Below, one piece after another: positions 43,448 through 52,499 of a stretch of DNA of 64,000 nt (position 1 is the first letter of the stretch; every line of letters begins with the position of its first letter). The notes under the pieces are model-generated. The model did no database searches. It saw only the letters and a list, made by a program, of their open reading frames with translations, and had not been told where the DNA came from. This stretch comes from an uncultured Bacteroidota bacterium. GTDB lineage: Bacteria; Bacteroidota; Bacteroidia; Chitinophagales; Chitinophagaceae. The stretch covers positions 18,650 through 82,649 of the forward strand of contig CAINUN010000100.1 of NCBI GenBank assembly GCA_903853805.1, written 5' to 3'. Position numbers and translations under genes: made by a program.

Positions 43448-44950
43448 ATGAAAATATTTTCAGCAGCTCAAATCAAAGCCTGCGACAGCTACACTATCAA
43501 AGCTGCCAATATTCAATCGAGCGAATTAATGGAAAATGCAGCGCTTAAGTGCACGCAATGGCTTACTAAAAATCTACCTTCCGAAAGCGTTTATCTTGTG
43601 CTTTGCGGTGGCGGCAATAATGGTGGAGATGGATTGGCAATTGCTCGCATGTTGCATCATTTTGGTTATGGAGTAAAAGCTTTTTTATTACAGCATACTT
43701 CCGATTATTCAAAAGATAACCTCCACAATTTTGAAAATCTAAAACACATTGATAACGATTTAGTAGAGCTTGTTCCGCTCGATACTTTCATCACCGATAT
43801 TCCCGAACACTTCATTATTATAGATGCCATTTTAGGCACTGGCTTAAATCGTCCGGCAGAAGGATGGGTGGCACAGTTCATTCAGCACATCAATCATCTT
43901 CCAAATAGAAAAGTAGCAATAGACATTCCAAGTGGTTTGCCCGCCGATAATATTCCTCATGAAGATGCCGTGATATTGCGTGCCGATGACACACTGAGTT
44001 TTCAGTTTTACAAACGTTCTTTCCTACATCCCGAAACAGGCATTTATACCGGCGAAGTTCATTTGCTTGACATTGGTCTGAACCAATATTTTATTGACAA
44101 TACACCCTCTATTTACAACACCATTGACAAAACTTCACTTCAACATTTTTTCAAGAAAAGAAAACCATTTACACACAAAGGAAATTACGGAACGGCTTTA
44201 ATCATTGGAGGTAGTTATGGAATGATGGGCGCAGTTGCTCTCAGTTCTAAAGCTGCTTTAAGAGCAGGAGTTGGAAAACTAAAAGCATTGATACCTACCT
44301 GTGGTTATCCAATCTTTCAAACCCTTGTTCCAGAAGCAATGTGCTTGACCAATGGAGAACAGGCTATTCAACACATCAGGCTCAATGAACCATTCGAAGC
44401 CATAGCCATTGGACCAGGTATGGGAACGAGTGAAAAAACAGGAGATGCACTTGCATCATTTCTTGAAACTTGTAAACAACCTTTAATACTCGATGCAGAT
44501 GCGTTGAACATGCTATCAAAAAGAAAAGAACTTCATCATTTAATTCCTCCTTATAGTGTACTTACGCCACACCCAAAAGAATATGAACGTTTATTTGGCA
44601 GCTCAGTAAATAGCATGCTTCGCTTAGAACATGCTCGTGCTGAAGCCATTCGACTCAATATCACTATAGTTTTAAAAGATCATCACAGCATTGTTGTTTC
44701 TCCCGAAGGTGAATGTTGGTATAACACTTCAGGAAATGCAGGATTGGCAACAGGAGGTTCAGGTGACGTGTTGACTGGAATTATTACAGGATTGATGGCT
44801 CAAGGATACCATGGTATTGAAGCTGCTATGATGGGTGTTTGGCTTCATGGTGTGGCAGCAGATATTTCGCTGGAAAATCAATCAGAAGAGTCATTGATTG
44901 CTGGCGATATTCTAGATTATATAGGAAAGGCTTTTAAAGAAATTTATTAG
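43448..44950 (+). CDS. nnr: Bifunctional NAD(P)H-hydrate epimerase / ADP-dependent dehydratase
   Basis: A 500-residue repair enzyme for damaged NAD(P)H hydrates. The N-terminal YjeF-N epimerase domain (about 1-215) has ELMENAALKC, CGGGNNGGDGLAIARML and DAILGTGLNRP; the C-terminal ribokinase-like dehydratase domain (about 225-500) has GTALIIGGSYGMMGAVALSSKAALRAGVG, LTPHPKEYERLFG and the phosphate-binding TSGNAGLATGGSGDVLTGI. Domain order and length are standard for bacterial Nnr. It is followed 6 bp later by a membrane protein gene. Confidence 0.95.
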   Translation: MKIFSAAQIKACDSYTIKAANIQSSELMENAALKCTQWLTKNLPSESVYLVLCGGGNNGGDGLAIARMLHHFGYGVKAFLLQHTSDYSKDNLHNFENLKHIDNDLVELVPLDTFITDIPEHFIIIDAILGTGLNRPAEGWVAQFIQHINHLPNRKVAIDIPSGLPADNIPHEDAVILRADDTLSFQFYKRSFLHPETGIYTGEVHLLDIGLNQYFIDNTPSIYNTIDKTSLQHFFKKRKPFTHKGNYGTALIIGGSYGMMGAVALSSKAALRAGVGKLKALIPTCGYPIFQTLVPEAMCLTNGEQAIQHIRLNEPFEAIAIGPGMGTSEKTGDALASFLETCKQPLILDADALNMLSKRKELHHLIPPYSVLTPHPKEYERLFGSSVNSMLRLEHARAEAIRLNITIVLKDHHSIVVSPEGECWYNTSGNAGLATGGSGDVLTGIITGLMAQGYHGIEAAMMGVWLHGVAADISLENQSEESLIAGDILDYIGKAFKEIY

Positions 44951-44956
44951 CAAAGA

Positions 44957-46678
44957 ATGAAACATCGTTACTCACTAGTAGTTTGTTGTTTTGTTTTTTT
45001 GGCACTTGTTTTTACACGAACTGCAATTCCAAAATACACATCCCACAAACAACTTCAAGTGACAACATGGGATGCTTTCGGGTACTACATGTATTTACCT
45101 TCCATCTTCATTTACCACGATTATAAAAAACTAAACTGGCTAAAAGAAAAAGACAAACTGTATGAATTAACAGGTGGTAATGGATGGCAAGCTATTCAAG
45201 AAACAAATGGTAATTACGTGTTTAAATATCTTGGTGGAGTAGCCATTTTAGAAATGCCTTTCTTTTTTGTAGGTCATTTTGCAGCAAAGGTTTTCAATTA
45301 TCCACAAGACAGTTTTTCCCTTCCTTATCAGTATTCACTAGCCTACGGAATTTTGATTTATTGCTTCCTTGCTTTATTGCTTTTACGAAAAATATTGCTT
45401 CAATATTTCACTGATTTAGTAACGGCATTCACACTATTGAATCTGTGTTTGGTTACCAATTTCATTCAATATGCAGCAGTTGATAACGCACTAAGTCATG
45501 CTTATATTTTTCTGCTTTATTGCGCTTTGCTATTTTCAACAGTCAAATGGCATGAACAACCTAAAATTATTTGGGCAGCATTGATAGGATGGCTTATAGG
45601 TGAGGCTGTAATTTGTCGACCAACAGAAGCCATCATGTTGTTGATCCCTATGTTCTGGAATACACAAAACAAAATGGCATCGTTGGAAAAATGGCATCTG
45701 GTTCTAAAAAATAAAGCACATGTTTTCATTGCTTTTGTTTTTGGTATACTTGGCATCTTACCACAATTGATTTACTGGAAACTGACTACAGGTAGTTTTG
45801 TTTATGATGTAGGTAGCAAGTGGCAATTTTTCAACCCTTGGTTTCGAGTGTTGTTTGGTTTTGAGAAAGGTTGGTTTGTTTATACGCCTATTACCTTGTT
45901 TTTTATTCTCGGTCTCTTCTTTTTGAAAAAATTTCCTTTTAAAAAATCGGTGCTTTGGTTTTGTTTGCTCAACATTTGGATAGTTATCTCTTGGAGCGAT
46001 TGGTACTATGGAGGCAGTTATTCTACAAGGGCGTTGGTGCAGTGTTATCCTGTCTTTGCATTACCATTTGCTGCTTGTGTTGAAATGGTAAATAAATCAA
46101 AATGGAAAATTGGTTTTTATCTAATTGTAGGGTTATTGTTTTTTGTCAATTGCTTTCAAATTTGGCAATACAATAAAGGAATTCTTCTTTATGATGGTAT
46201 GAATAAAACGTACTACCGTCATATTTTCCTCAACCCTAAACCATCTGCTTCGGAATTTAGTTTGATAGATCATCAAGAATTTATTTCTTGTGAACAAGAC
46301 TATTTTAAGCAAATACTATCCAACAATTTTCAATCTACTTCGTTTCAAAGCAGTCAGCCATTTATCGAGCAAGCATTTATCCTCGAACCAAAGAAAGAAT
46401 ATTGGTTGAAAGTGGAAACAAGAATGGTTGCGCCCAATCATTTATGGAATAATTTCTTGAAAGCAACTGTAACCAATGGAAAGAATACTAAGGAAGTCAA
46501 TTTTCGCTTGTTTCGTCCGATGATTAAGGAAGAGCAAGCTAATGAATATGCATTTTACTTGAAACTGCCCAAGCATTTTGTAGACAAAACAATATTGACT
46601 TTGTTTGTAAACAGCAAGGATGATTTTAGAGGTAACATCCGAAGTTGCAAAATTCAGTTGCTTAAAATAAAGGAATGA
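44957..46678 (+). CDS. Polytopic membrane protein, possibly GT-C-like
   Basis: A 573-residue protein with about ten membrane segments and a soluble C-terminal beta domain of some 150 residues. The first loop holds TTWDAFGYYMYLPSIFIY, and a later one RPTEAIMLLIPMFWN; this layout resembles GT-C glycosyltransferases, but a clear catalytic DE or DxD was not seen. It begins 6 bp after nnr and converges on xth with an 8-bp gap. Function not assigned. Confidence 0.6.
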   Translation: MKHRYSLVVCCFVFLALVFTRTAIPKYTSHKQLQVTTWDAFGYYMYLPSIFIYHDYKKLNWLKEKDKLYELTGGNGWQAIQETNGNYVFKYLGGVAILEMPFFFVGHFAAKVFNYPQDSFSLPYQYSLAYGILIYCFLALLLLRKILLQYFTDLVTAFTLLNLCLVTNFIQYAAVDNALSHAYIFLLYCALLFSTVKWHEQPKIIWAALIGWLIGEAVICRPTEAIMLLIPMFWNTQNKMASLEKWHLVLKNKAHVFIAFVFGILGILPQLIYWKLTTGSFVYDVGSKWQFFNPWFRVLFGFEKGWFVYTPITLFFILGLFFLKKFPFKKSVLWFCLLNIWIVISWSDWYYGGSYSTRALVQCYPVFALPFAACVEMVNKSKWKIGFYLIVGLLFFVNCFQIWQYNKGILLYDGMNKTYYRHIFLNPKPSASEFSLIDHQEFISCEQDYFKQILSNNFQSTSFQSSQPFIEQAFILEPKKEYWLKVETRMVAPNHLWNNFLKATVTNGKNTKEVNFRLFRPMIKEEQANEYAFYLKLPKHFVDKTILTLFVNSKDDFRGNIRSCKIQLLKIKE

Positions 46679-46685
46679 TTAAGTC

Positions 46686-47456
46686 TTATTTCAAATCAAG
46701 TTCAAGATAAATAGGGCAATGATCTGAGTGTTTCACATCAGGGTATATAGCTGCAGATTTTAGATTGTTTTGAAGTGATTCAGTAACTGAAAAATAATCA
46801 ATGCGCCAACCTTTATTTTCTAATCTCACAGAAGGAAAACGTTGGCTCCACCAAGTGTAATGATGTGGCTCTTTATGAAAATGACGAAAAGTATCAATGA
46901 AACCGCTTTCTAAAAATTTATCCATCCATGCACGCTCATCAGGAAGAAAACCACTTGAGTTTTTGTTGCCTACAGGATTGTGAATATCTATGGCTTTGTT
47001 TGCAATATTGTAGTCGCCACAAAGAATAATATTGGCTCTCTCCTTTCTCAAATCATTGATGTATTCAAAAAAATCATCGAGCCATTTGTACTTGTAAGTT
47101 TGCCTTTCATCGCCAGATGTTCCACTTGGAAAGTAGGCATTTATTAAAGTTGTCTTTCCAAAATCGGTGCGTATAATTCTCCCTTCAAAATCGCTTTGCA
47201 TGTTACCGTTTCCATAAAACACGGCATCGGGTTTTTGTTTGCTAAAAATGGCAACACCACTATAACCTTTTTTCTCAGCTGGAAACCAATAAGCATGAAA
47301 TCCTAGCGATTCTATAGCTTTTAAATCAACATCTTTTTCGGTTGCTTTTATTTCTTGAAAACAAATAACATCGGCAGGGTCGGTTGCAAGCCAATCGAGT
47401 AACCCTTTCTTAATTGCAGCACGAATTCCATTTAGGTTGTATGAAATCAGTCTCAT
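46686..47456 (-). CDS. xth: Exodeoxyribonuclease III (AP endonuclease)
   Basis: A 256-residue Mg2+-dependent exonuclease/AP endonuclease for base excision repair. Conserved parts: MRLISYNLNGIRAAIKKG, VICFQEIKA with the metal-binding Glu (about 35), YSGVAIFSK, NAYFPSG (about 107), GDYNIANKAIDIHNP (about 146), WRIDYFSV and the final SDHCPIYLE with the catalytic His. It begins immediately after the haem-binding protein gene (adjacent stop and start), so they form an operon. Confidence 0.95.
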   Translation of the reverse strand: MRLISYNLNGIRAAIKKGLLDWLATDPADVICFQEIKATEKDVDLKAIESLGFHAYWFPAEKKGYSGVAIFSKQKPDAVFYGNGNMQSDFEGRIIRTDFGKTTLINAYFPSGTSGDERQTYKYKWLDDFFEYINDLRKERANIILCGDYNIANKAIDIHNPVGNKNSSGFLPDERAWMDKFLESGFIDTFRHFHKEPHHYTWWSQRFPSVRLENKGWRIDYFSVTESLQNNLKSAAIYPDVKHSDHCPIYLELDLK

Positions 47457-47933
47457 TTAATCACGTTCTTCTTTTTCGGTTTGGTTTGGATTAATTTGGT
47501 GTGATAAACTTTTAGCCCAATTGATTAAAGCATTTTTTTCTTCCTTGGTCAAAATAGCTTCTTTATGAATGAGCGTATAGCTACTCAAAGGCATTTCCTC
47601 CTCTTCGATTATTTCAGCTACTTCATGCAATTTATGCGCTTGTCTTTTCAAAGAATAGGTTGCAAAAACACTGAAATTCAAATGGTTCTTACCTTCATTA
47701 ATATGGTCTTGTAGCCACCAAGCAACTGGTTGAAAATTACTATACCAAGGATAGTTAGTGCTATTACTGTGGCAATCATTGCAAGCCTTTTCGAGTATTT
47801 TCTTAATAGTATCTGATACTGGATAAACGTTTGCTATATCCTTTGTATAGTCTTTAGAATCATTTTTTGCAGGGTGAAAAAACTGAATAATCACCAAAAC
47901 TGCGAACAAAAAGAACATAACCTTACGAAGCAT
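47457..47933 (-). CDS. Haem-binding domain protein, c-type cytochrome-like
   Basis: A 158-residue protein with an N-terminal membrane anchor (MFFLFAVLVIIQFF) and one c-type haem site, KACNDCHSNSTNYPWYSNFQPVAWWLQDHI, the signature of the Haem_bd family. A later EMPLSSYTLIHKEA contributes the distal Met. It is probably a periplasmic electron-transfer or haem-sensing protein tethered to the inner membrane. It is joined to xth without a gap; that pairing has no obvious functional logic. Confidence 0.87.
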   Translation of the reverse strand: MLRKVMFFLFAVLVIIQFFHPAKNDSKDYTKDIANVYPVSDTIKKILEKACNDCHSNSTNYPWYSNFQPVAWWLQDHINEGKNHLNFSVFATYSLKRQAHKLHEVAEIIEEEEMPLSSYTLIHKEAILTKEEKNALINWAKSLSHQINPNQTEKEERD

Positions 47934-48034
47934 AAAATAGTTTTCTGCAATCTAAGAAAATGATTTCAAAAAGAAATTTTCTACTTCATTGGATAAAAAG
48001 AAATGGAAATTCTATATTGCATTAAATTTTTGAC

Positions 48035-48565
48035 ATGAAGCGCATACTTGCAGTTTGTTTAATAGCACTTGCTTTCACTTCTAGCTGCGATAAAAAGAAA
48101 ACCTTGGGACCATCAGCAAGCAATCTTGATTTCACTTGCATTAGGCAATACGATATTAATCACAACTTTCTTGGCAGCATTGGTGATGTTAGTGATGAAT
48201 ATACACAAGAAGATTGGCCTAACTGGGTTTATGATTTATTGGCTCCTTTAGATTCTGTAGATCTTACAGGATACGATAAAGCTGATGTGAGCATTACTGC
48301 ACTTTATCCAAATCCTTGCGCTGACACACAGGCTATTCGACTGTTTGCTTCTAAGCCAGAGAACTTCAAAATGGTGATTATTGATAAGAACAAAAACGTT
48401 TTTTACTTAAAATCTATGCACCTTTTCCTCGGTGATCAGTTCAAGCACTTTGATTATTCAGGCTTGAACATGTCTCCTGGTTATTACCGTATGTATTACT
48501 CTGCTTCAGCTCATAATAATCCACATTATTACCGTGGGCATATTGATATTTGGAAACAGTACTAG
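48035..48565 (+). CDS. Small lipoprotein with C-terminal YYRMYY/GHIDI motif
   Basis: A 176-residue exported protein with lipobox ALAFTSSCDKK (Cys18). The mature protein looks beta-rich (VSITALYPNPCADTQAIRLF, MVIIDKNKNVFYLKSMHLF) and ends SPGYYRMYYSASAH then RGHIDIWKQY. That ending matches the lipoprotein at 9091 (PGCYRLYY ... KGHYDIEIRN), pointing to a shared family of envelope lipoproteins. The YPNP segment recalls Por sorting domains, but the protein lacks the rest of one. Function unknown. A terminator follows. Confidence 0.7.
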   Translation: MKRILAVCLIALAFTSSCDKKKTLGPSASNLDFTCIRQYDINHNFLGSIGDVSDEYTQEDWPNWVYDLLAPLDSVDLTGYDKADVSITALYPNPCADTQAIRLFASKPENFKMVIIDKNKNVFYLKSMHLFLGDQFKHFDYSGLNMSPGYYRMYYSASAHNNPHYYRGHIDIWKQY

Positions 48566-48598
48566 AATTTAGTTATTAATGCCTTCTACAAGAACGTC

Positions 48599-48621
48599 AA
48601 GCCCCTTTATTGGGGCTTTTT
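48599..48621 (+). terminator. Terminator of the lipoprotein gene at 48035
   Basis: A 7-bp stem (aagcccc / ggggctt) with loop tttatt, followed by a T tract, 33 bp after the stop. Confidence 0.85.
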
Positions 48622-48793
48622 ACATTGATAAATCATTATTTTCCCGCTTTTTGATTTGGTAATGGTTCTTAATTACTACAAAAAACTAAAATACATTTCA
48701 TCACTACTTATTAAAATATTGTTTCAGACCTTTTTTTAATCAATAAGAAGTAATAATTGTTTACCTTCATGCCAACGAAGATATATTATTGAA

Positions 48794-49237
48794 ATGTTGA
48801 GAAGAATAACTCCACAAAAACAAAGGTTTGATATCGTAGAAGAAGTGTTGGAAAGTACTTTGGAAGCGTTTCCTTTATCCTCTTTAATAATTGGTTATTT
48901 TAAACAATATAACCAGCGAGGATTTTTAACTAAAAAACAAATTATAGGATTATTAGCTAAGGCAAAACAGGCTAATAATATACCTACCTCTAAACTGGCA
49001 ACGATTGAGGCGTTAATTAAAAAAATGCCTGATCGTATTAAATCTTCATTACCAGAAAAGACTCCCGTGTTTCAAAGAGACCCCGAAGTAAAACCTTTAT
49101 TAGATGAAATTTTACTAAAATTTCCTGAGCATAAAAGAGCACTTTTTCTACAATCAAAATACATGAACAATGAAGTAATCATTCCTCAGGAAATGCAAGA
49201 ATTAAGACAATTTCAAAAAGTAGCAGCTAAAAAATAA
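48794..49237 (+). CDS. Conserved hypothetical protein
   Basis: A 147-residue, mainly helical, basic soluble protein starting MLRRITPQKQRFDIVEEVLESTLEAFPLSSLI. It has no signal peptide, membrane helix or known motif. The pattern LTKKQIIGLLAKAKQ and KFPEHKRALFLQSKYMNN suggests helical repeats, possibly nucleic-acid or ribosome binding given its charge. It converges on rpsA and shares a bidirectional terminator with it. Confidence 0.65.
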   Translation: MLRRITPQKQRFDIVEEVLESTLEAFPLSSLIIGYFKQYNQRGFLTKKQIIGLLAKAKQANNIPTSKLATIEALIKKMPDRIKSSLPEKTPVFQRDPEVKPLLDEILLKFPEHKRALFLQSKYMNNEVIIPQEMQELRQFQKVAAKK

Positions 49238-49258
49238 TTTTAAATGAAGGTTTTAAAT

Positions 49259-49290
49259 AAAAAAGCCACCTCAATTGAGGTGGCTTTTTT
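49259..49290. terminator. Bidirectional terminator between the conserved hypothetical gene and rpsA
   Basis: A perfect 16-bp-arm palindrome, aaaaaagccacctcaa / ttgaggtggctttttt, lies between two convergent genes and ends in T tracts on both strands. Confidence 0.95.
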
Positions 49291-49306
49291 ATGATATTTC
49301 TGAATA

Positions 49307-51211
49307 TTAGCCTTCGGCTTCTGCTTCGTCGTCAGCTTTCTTCATTTTTGCTTTTATAGCAGCCAATGCGCCAAGATCTCCAAGCGTAGGTTTTTCAACC
49401 TTATTCTGAACGTTTTTCACAGCTTTCTTAGTATTATCGTCATCAGCTTTTGCAGCTTTACGGGCAGCATCTTTTTCTTCTACTTTTGTTTGTTCCCAAA
49501 CGCGGGTATGAGAAACCATGATGCGCTTATCATTGCGGTCGAATTCGATAATCATGAAAGGAATGGTCTCGTCCATTGTCACGTTACTGCCATCTTCTTT
49601 GCGAAGATGACGAGCAGGTGAATAAGCTTCTAATCCATATTGTAATTGAACTGTAGCGCCTTTGTCATCTTTTTTAGTCACATGACCTTCGTGCAAAGAA
49701 CCCATTGGGAAAACAGACTCAAATGTATTCCAAGGATCTTCTTCCAATTGTTTATGACCTAATGAGAGTTTGCGATTTTCTTTATCAATACCAAGAATCA
49801 TTACTTCAATCTCAGCGCCATTCTTAGTGAATTCGCCTGGGTGATTGAAACGTTTAATCCAACTTAGATCACTGATGTGTATCATTCCACCTATACCTGA
49901 TTCTAGTTCAACAAACACACCATAAGGAGTAATGTTTTTCACAGTACCATTATGACGGCTATCAACAGGATACTTATCTTCAATAGTTTCCCAAGGATCA
50001 TTGCTAAGTTGCTTGATAGAAAGGCTCATCTTGCGTTCGCTTTTATCAAGCGACACTACTAATGCTTCATGCTCTTCTCCCATTTTGAAGAATTCTTTAG
50101 CATTGATTGGTTGAGAAGACCACGTGATTTCAGACACGTGAACCAATCCTTCAACACCTGGAAGAATTTCGAGGAATGCTCCGTAATCTTCAATGTTCAC
50201 CACTTTACCTTTTACTTTAGATCCTTCAACAACTTCATCATTGAAATTATCCCAAGGATGTGGCGTTAATTGTTTCAAGCCAAGGCTGATACGCTTTTTC
50301 TCATCATCATAATCGAGAACGGCAACATTAAGTTTTTGACCGTTTTCAAGAACCTCTGATGGATGATTGATGCGACCCCAGCTAATATCTGTGATGTACA
50401 ACAAGCCATCAACCCCACCAAGGTCAATAAATGCACCGAAGTCGGTAACATTCTTAACAGTACCTTCAAGTACCTGACCTTTTTCGAGTTTACCAATGAT
50501 GGCACTACGTTGCTGCTCAATGTCACTTTCAATAAGTGCCTTATGAGATACAACTGCGTTACGGATGGCTTCGTTGATTTTCACCACTTTAAAATCCATC
50601 GTTTTACCAACATACTGATCGTAGTCGGTAACTGGTTTCACATCAATTTGTGAACCTGGTAAGAAGGTTTCCAAACCATGAACATCCACAATAAGACCGC
50701 CTTTAGTTTTAGAGGTAATAGTACCTGTAACCACTTCGCCGGTTTTGTAGAATTCAACGATTTGTTGCCAAGAACGAGCTGCTCTTGCCATTTTACGGCT
50801 GAGGTGAAGATGACCATGTTTGTCTTCTTTTTCCACTACCATAACTTCAATCTCATCACCGATTTTGATATCCTGCATGTCGCGGAATTCGTTTAGTGAA
50901 ATGAGACCGTCCGACTTAAAGCCAATGTTTACAATGGCATCAGTCTTTGTAAGACCTACCAATGTTCCCAACAACAATTCAGAGTCGGAGACTTCTTTAA
51001 AGGTGCTGTCATACACCTTATCCATTTGTTCGCGCGTGTCTTGGTTATAAGATGCAACGTTACGCTTGTCAACGCTCCAGTCGAAATCATCGTGCGATGT
51101 AGTATCAACTGTGACAAAAATTTTAGGGGCAGTAGCCACCTGAGCGTCCTGATTTTGGTTTTCAGATTCAGTTAACTGATTTTGGTCGTTAATTAATTGA
51201 TTTTGTTCCAA
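49307..51211 (-). CDS. rpsA: 30S ribosomal protein S1
   Basis: A 634-residue protein with six S1 OB-fold repeats from about residue 80 to 590 (GTLVGLTKTDAIVNIGFKSDGL; VVTGTITSKTKGGLIVDV; VLEGTVKNVTDFGAFIDLGG; KVKGKVVNIEDYGAFLEI; HNGTVKNITPYGVFVELE; HEGHVTKKDDKGATVQL) and a charged tail. It recruits mRNA to the small subunit, an important function where Shine-Dalgarno pairing is little used. The start must be the TTG at 51211: the codon two before it is TAA, and GGGAGG lies 9 nt upstream. No in-frame ATG precedes the conserved region. Confidence 0.95.
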   Translation of the reverse strand: MEQNQLINDQNQLTESENQNQDAQVATAPKIFVTVDTTSHDDFDWSVDKRNVASYNQDTREQMDKVYDSTFKEVSDSELLLGTLVGLTKTDAIVNIGFKSDGLISLNEFRDMQDIKIGDEIEVMVVEKEDKHGHLHLSRKMARAARSWQQIVEFYKTGEVVTGTITSKTKGGLIVDVHGLETFLPGSQIDVKPVTDYDQYVGKTMDFKVVKINEAIRNAVVSHKALIESDIEQQRSAIIGKLEKGQVLEGTVKNVTDFGAFIDLGGVDGLLYITDISWGRINHPSEVLENGQKLNVAVLDYDDEKKRISLGLKQLTPHPWDNFNDEVVEGSKVKGKVVNIEDYGAFLEILPGVEGLVHVSEITWSSQPINAKEFFKMGEEHEALVVSLDKSERKMSLSIKQLSNDPWETIEDKYPVDSRHNGTVKNITPYGVFVELESGIGGMIHISDLSWIKRFNHPGEFTKNGAEIEVMILGIDKENRKLSLGHKQLEEDPWNTFESVFPMGSLHEGHVTKKDDKGATVQLQYGLEAYSPARHLRKEDGSNVTMDETIPFMIIEFDRNDKRIMVSHTRVWEQTKVEEKDAARKAAKADDDNTKKAVKNVQNKVEKPTLGDLGALAAIKAKMKKADDEAEAEG

Positions 51212-51220
51212 ATTTTAGGT

Positions 51221-51226
51221 CCTCCC
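51221..51226 (-). promoter_or_regulatory. Strong Shine-Dalgarno sequence of rpsA
   Basis: GGGAGG on the minus strand is 9 nt upstream of the TTG start of rpsA. Most genes here have no recognisable Shine-Dalgarno, so this one decides the start and may indicate special translational control. Confidence 0.75.
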
Positions 51227-51248
51227 TTTGAGTAGATTTTTGGGAGTG

Positions 51249-51256
51249 CAAATATA
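51249..51256 (-). promoter_or_regulatory. Probable -7 box of rpsA
   Basis: TATATTTG on the minus strand matches TAnnTTTG, 37 bp upstream of the rpsA start. No -33 TTG at the expected distance. Confidence 0.5.
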
Positions 51257-51377
51257 GGGGTTGAAACTTAAAATCATGAAAAATATTTTAAAAAGTAGTT
51301 TGGAGTTATTGGTAGCATCAAAAACTTGAAATGTGGTCGGTGTCTTTTTCTTAGTTTCGTCCTTCCAAATAGATACC

Positions 51378-52037
51378 ATGAACATTGCATCTTACATTGA
51401 CCATACTATTCTTAAGCCGACTACTACCATTAAAGATGTTGAACAATTGTGCAAAGATGCTATCGCCTATTGTTTAGCGGCTGTTTGTGTGCCTCCTTGT
51501 TACGTTCACATTGCCAAAGAACTTACTAAGGAAAGCTCTGTAAAAGTGGCAACTGTGATAGGCTTTCCTTTTGGTTATAGCAGCACAGTTTCTAAAGGAC
51601 AAGAAATTGTGAATGCCTTAGAAAATGGCGCTGATGAATTAGATATGGTGCATAACATAGCTGCTTTAAAAAATGAGGATTGGGGATTTCTTGAAGAAGA
51701 AATGAAAGCATGCATTGAATTGGTTCATGAAAAGGGCAAGAAATTAAAAGTCATTGTAGAAAGTGGTTTACTAACCGATGATGAAATCATCAAATGCTGC
51801 GAAATTTATACGCCACTTGGCATTGATTTTATGAAAACTTCCACTGGTTATGCTGAGGTTGGAGCAACAGTTCATGCAGTTGAATTGATGCGAAAACATT
51901 TACCTGAAAATATTGAAATCAAAGCCTCAGGTGGCATTCGCAATTATACTTTTGCAAAAGAACTTGTAGATGCTGGTGCTGCTCGCTTAGGTTGTAGCGC
52001 AAGTATTGCTATTGTTGAAGAAAGTCATAAGTCGTAA
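51378..52037 (+). CDS. deoC: Deoxyribose-phosphate aldolase
   Basis: About 219 residues from the ATG at 51378 (MNIASYIDHTILKPTTTIKDVEQLC); the track start 15 codons earlier lies in the leader. DeoC cleaves 2-deoxyribose 5-phosphate to glyceraldehyde 3-phosphate and acetaldehyde. Motifs: AAVCVPPCYV, TVIGFPFGYSST, ELDMVHNIAALK, LKVIVESGLLTDDEI with the Schiff-base Lys nearby, DFMKTSTGYAEVGATVHAVELM and KASGGIRNY. It starts an apparent operon with a SPOR protein and an amidohydrolase. Confidence 0.95.
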   Translation: MNIASYIDHTILKPTTTIKDVEQLCKDAIAYCLAAVCVPPCYVHIAKELTKESSVKVATVIGFPFGYSSTVSKGQEIVNALENGADELDMVHNIAALKNEDWGFLEEEMKACIELVHEKGKKLKVIVESGLLTDDEIIKCCEIYTPLGIDFMKTSTGYAEVGATVHAVELMRKHLPENIEIKASGGIRNYTFAKELVDAGAARLGCSASIAIVEESHKS

Positions 52038-52040
52038 ATA

Positions 52041-52499
52041 GTGATTGTAAAAAGAATTTTGTTTGTGTGTTCATTTTTATTGTGTTGCTTGTCCTTACCT
52101 GCACAAATAAAAGTGTATGAACAAGACCAACAAAGCGTTGTCATTCATGCTGATCCGAAATTGGAAATTCTCACAGCATATCTAAAATCAAAACCAAGAG
52201 CAATAGCCACTAATCCACAAATAAAATCAGGTGTAATTCGCTCAGGGAAAGGGTTTAGAGTGCAGATATATAATGGTAATGAGCGCGAAGAAGCCAATCG
52301 ACTTAAAGTAGATTTTGTAAAAAAATTCCCCAATATCAAAACCTATCTTACCTATATCCAACCACAATATCGAGTGAAAATTGGTGACTACACAAATCGT
52401 GCTGATGCCCAAAAATTTGCTAACCAAATAAGCAAAGAATTTTCACCCGTGATTGTTGTGCCGGATATTATTGAAATAAACACGTTTAAAAATGATTAA
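52041..52499 (+). CDS. Secreted SPOR-domain protein
   Basis: A 152-residue exported protein with signal peptide (LFVCSFLLCCLSLPAQ) and a C-terminal SPOR domain (about 73-140: GFRVQIYNGNEREEANRLKVDF, then QYRVKIGDYTNRADAQKFANQI). SPOR domains bind denuded septal peptidoglycan. It starts with GTG at 52041, 3 bp after deoC, and its last 8 bp overlap the amidohydrolase start, so the three are translationally linked. Role in division or wall sensing is inferred. Confidence 0.83.
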   Translation: MIVKRILFVCSFLLCCLSLPAQIKVYEQDQQSVVIHADPKLEILTAYLKSKPRAIATNPQIKSGVIRSGKGFRVQIYNGNEREEANRLKVDFVKKFPNIKTYLTYIQPQYRVKIGDYTNRADAQKFANQISKEFSPVIVVPDIIEINTFKND

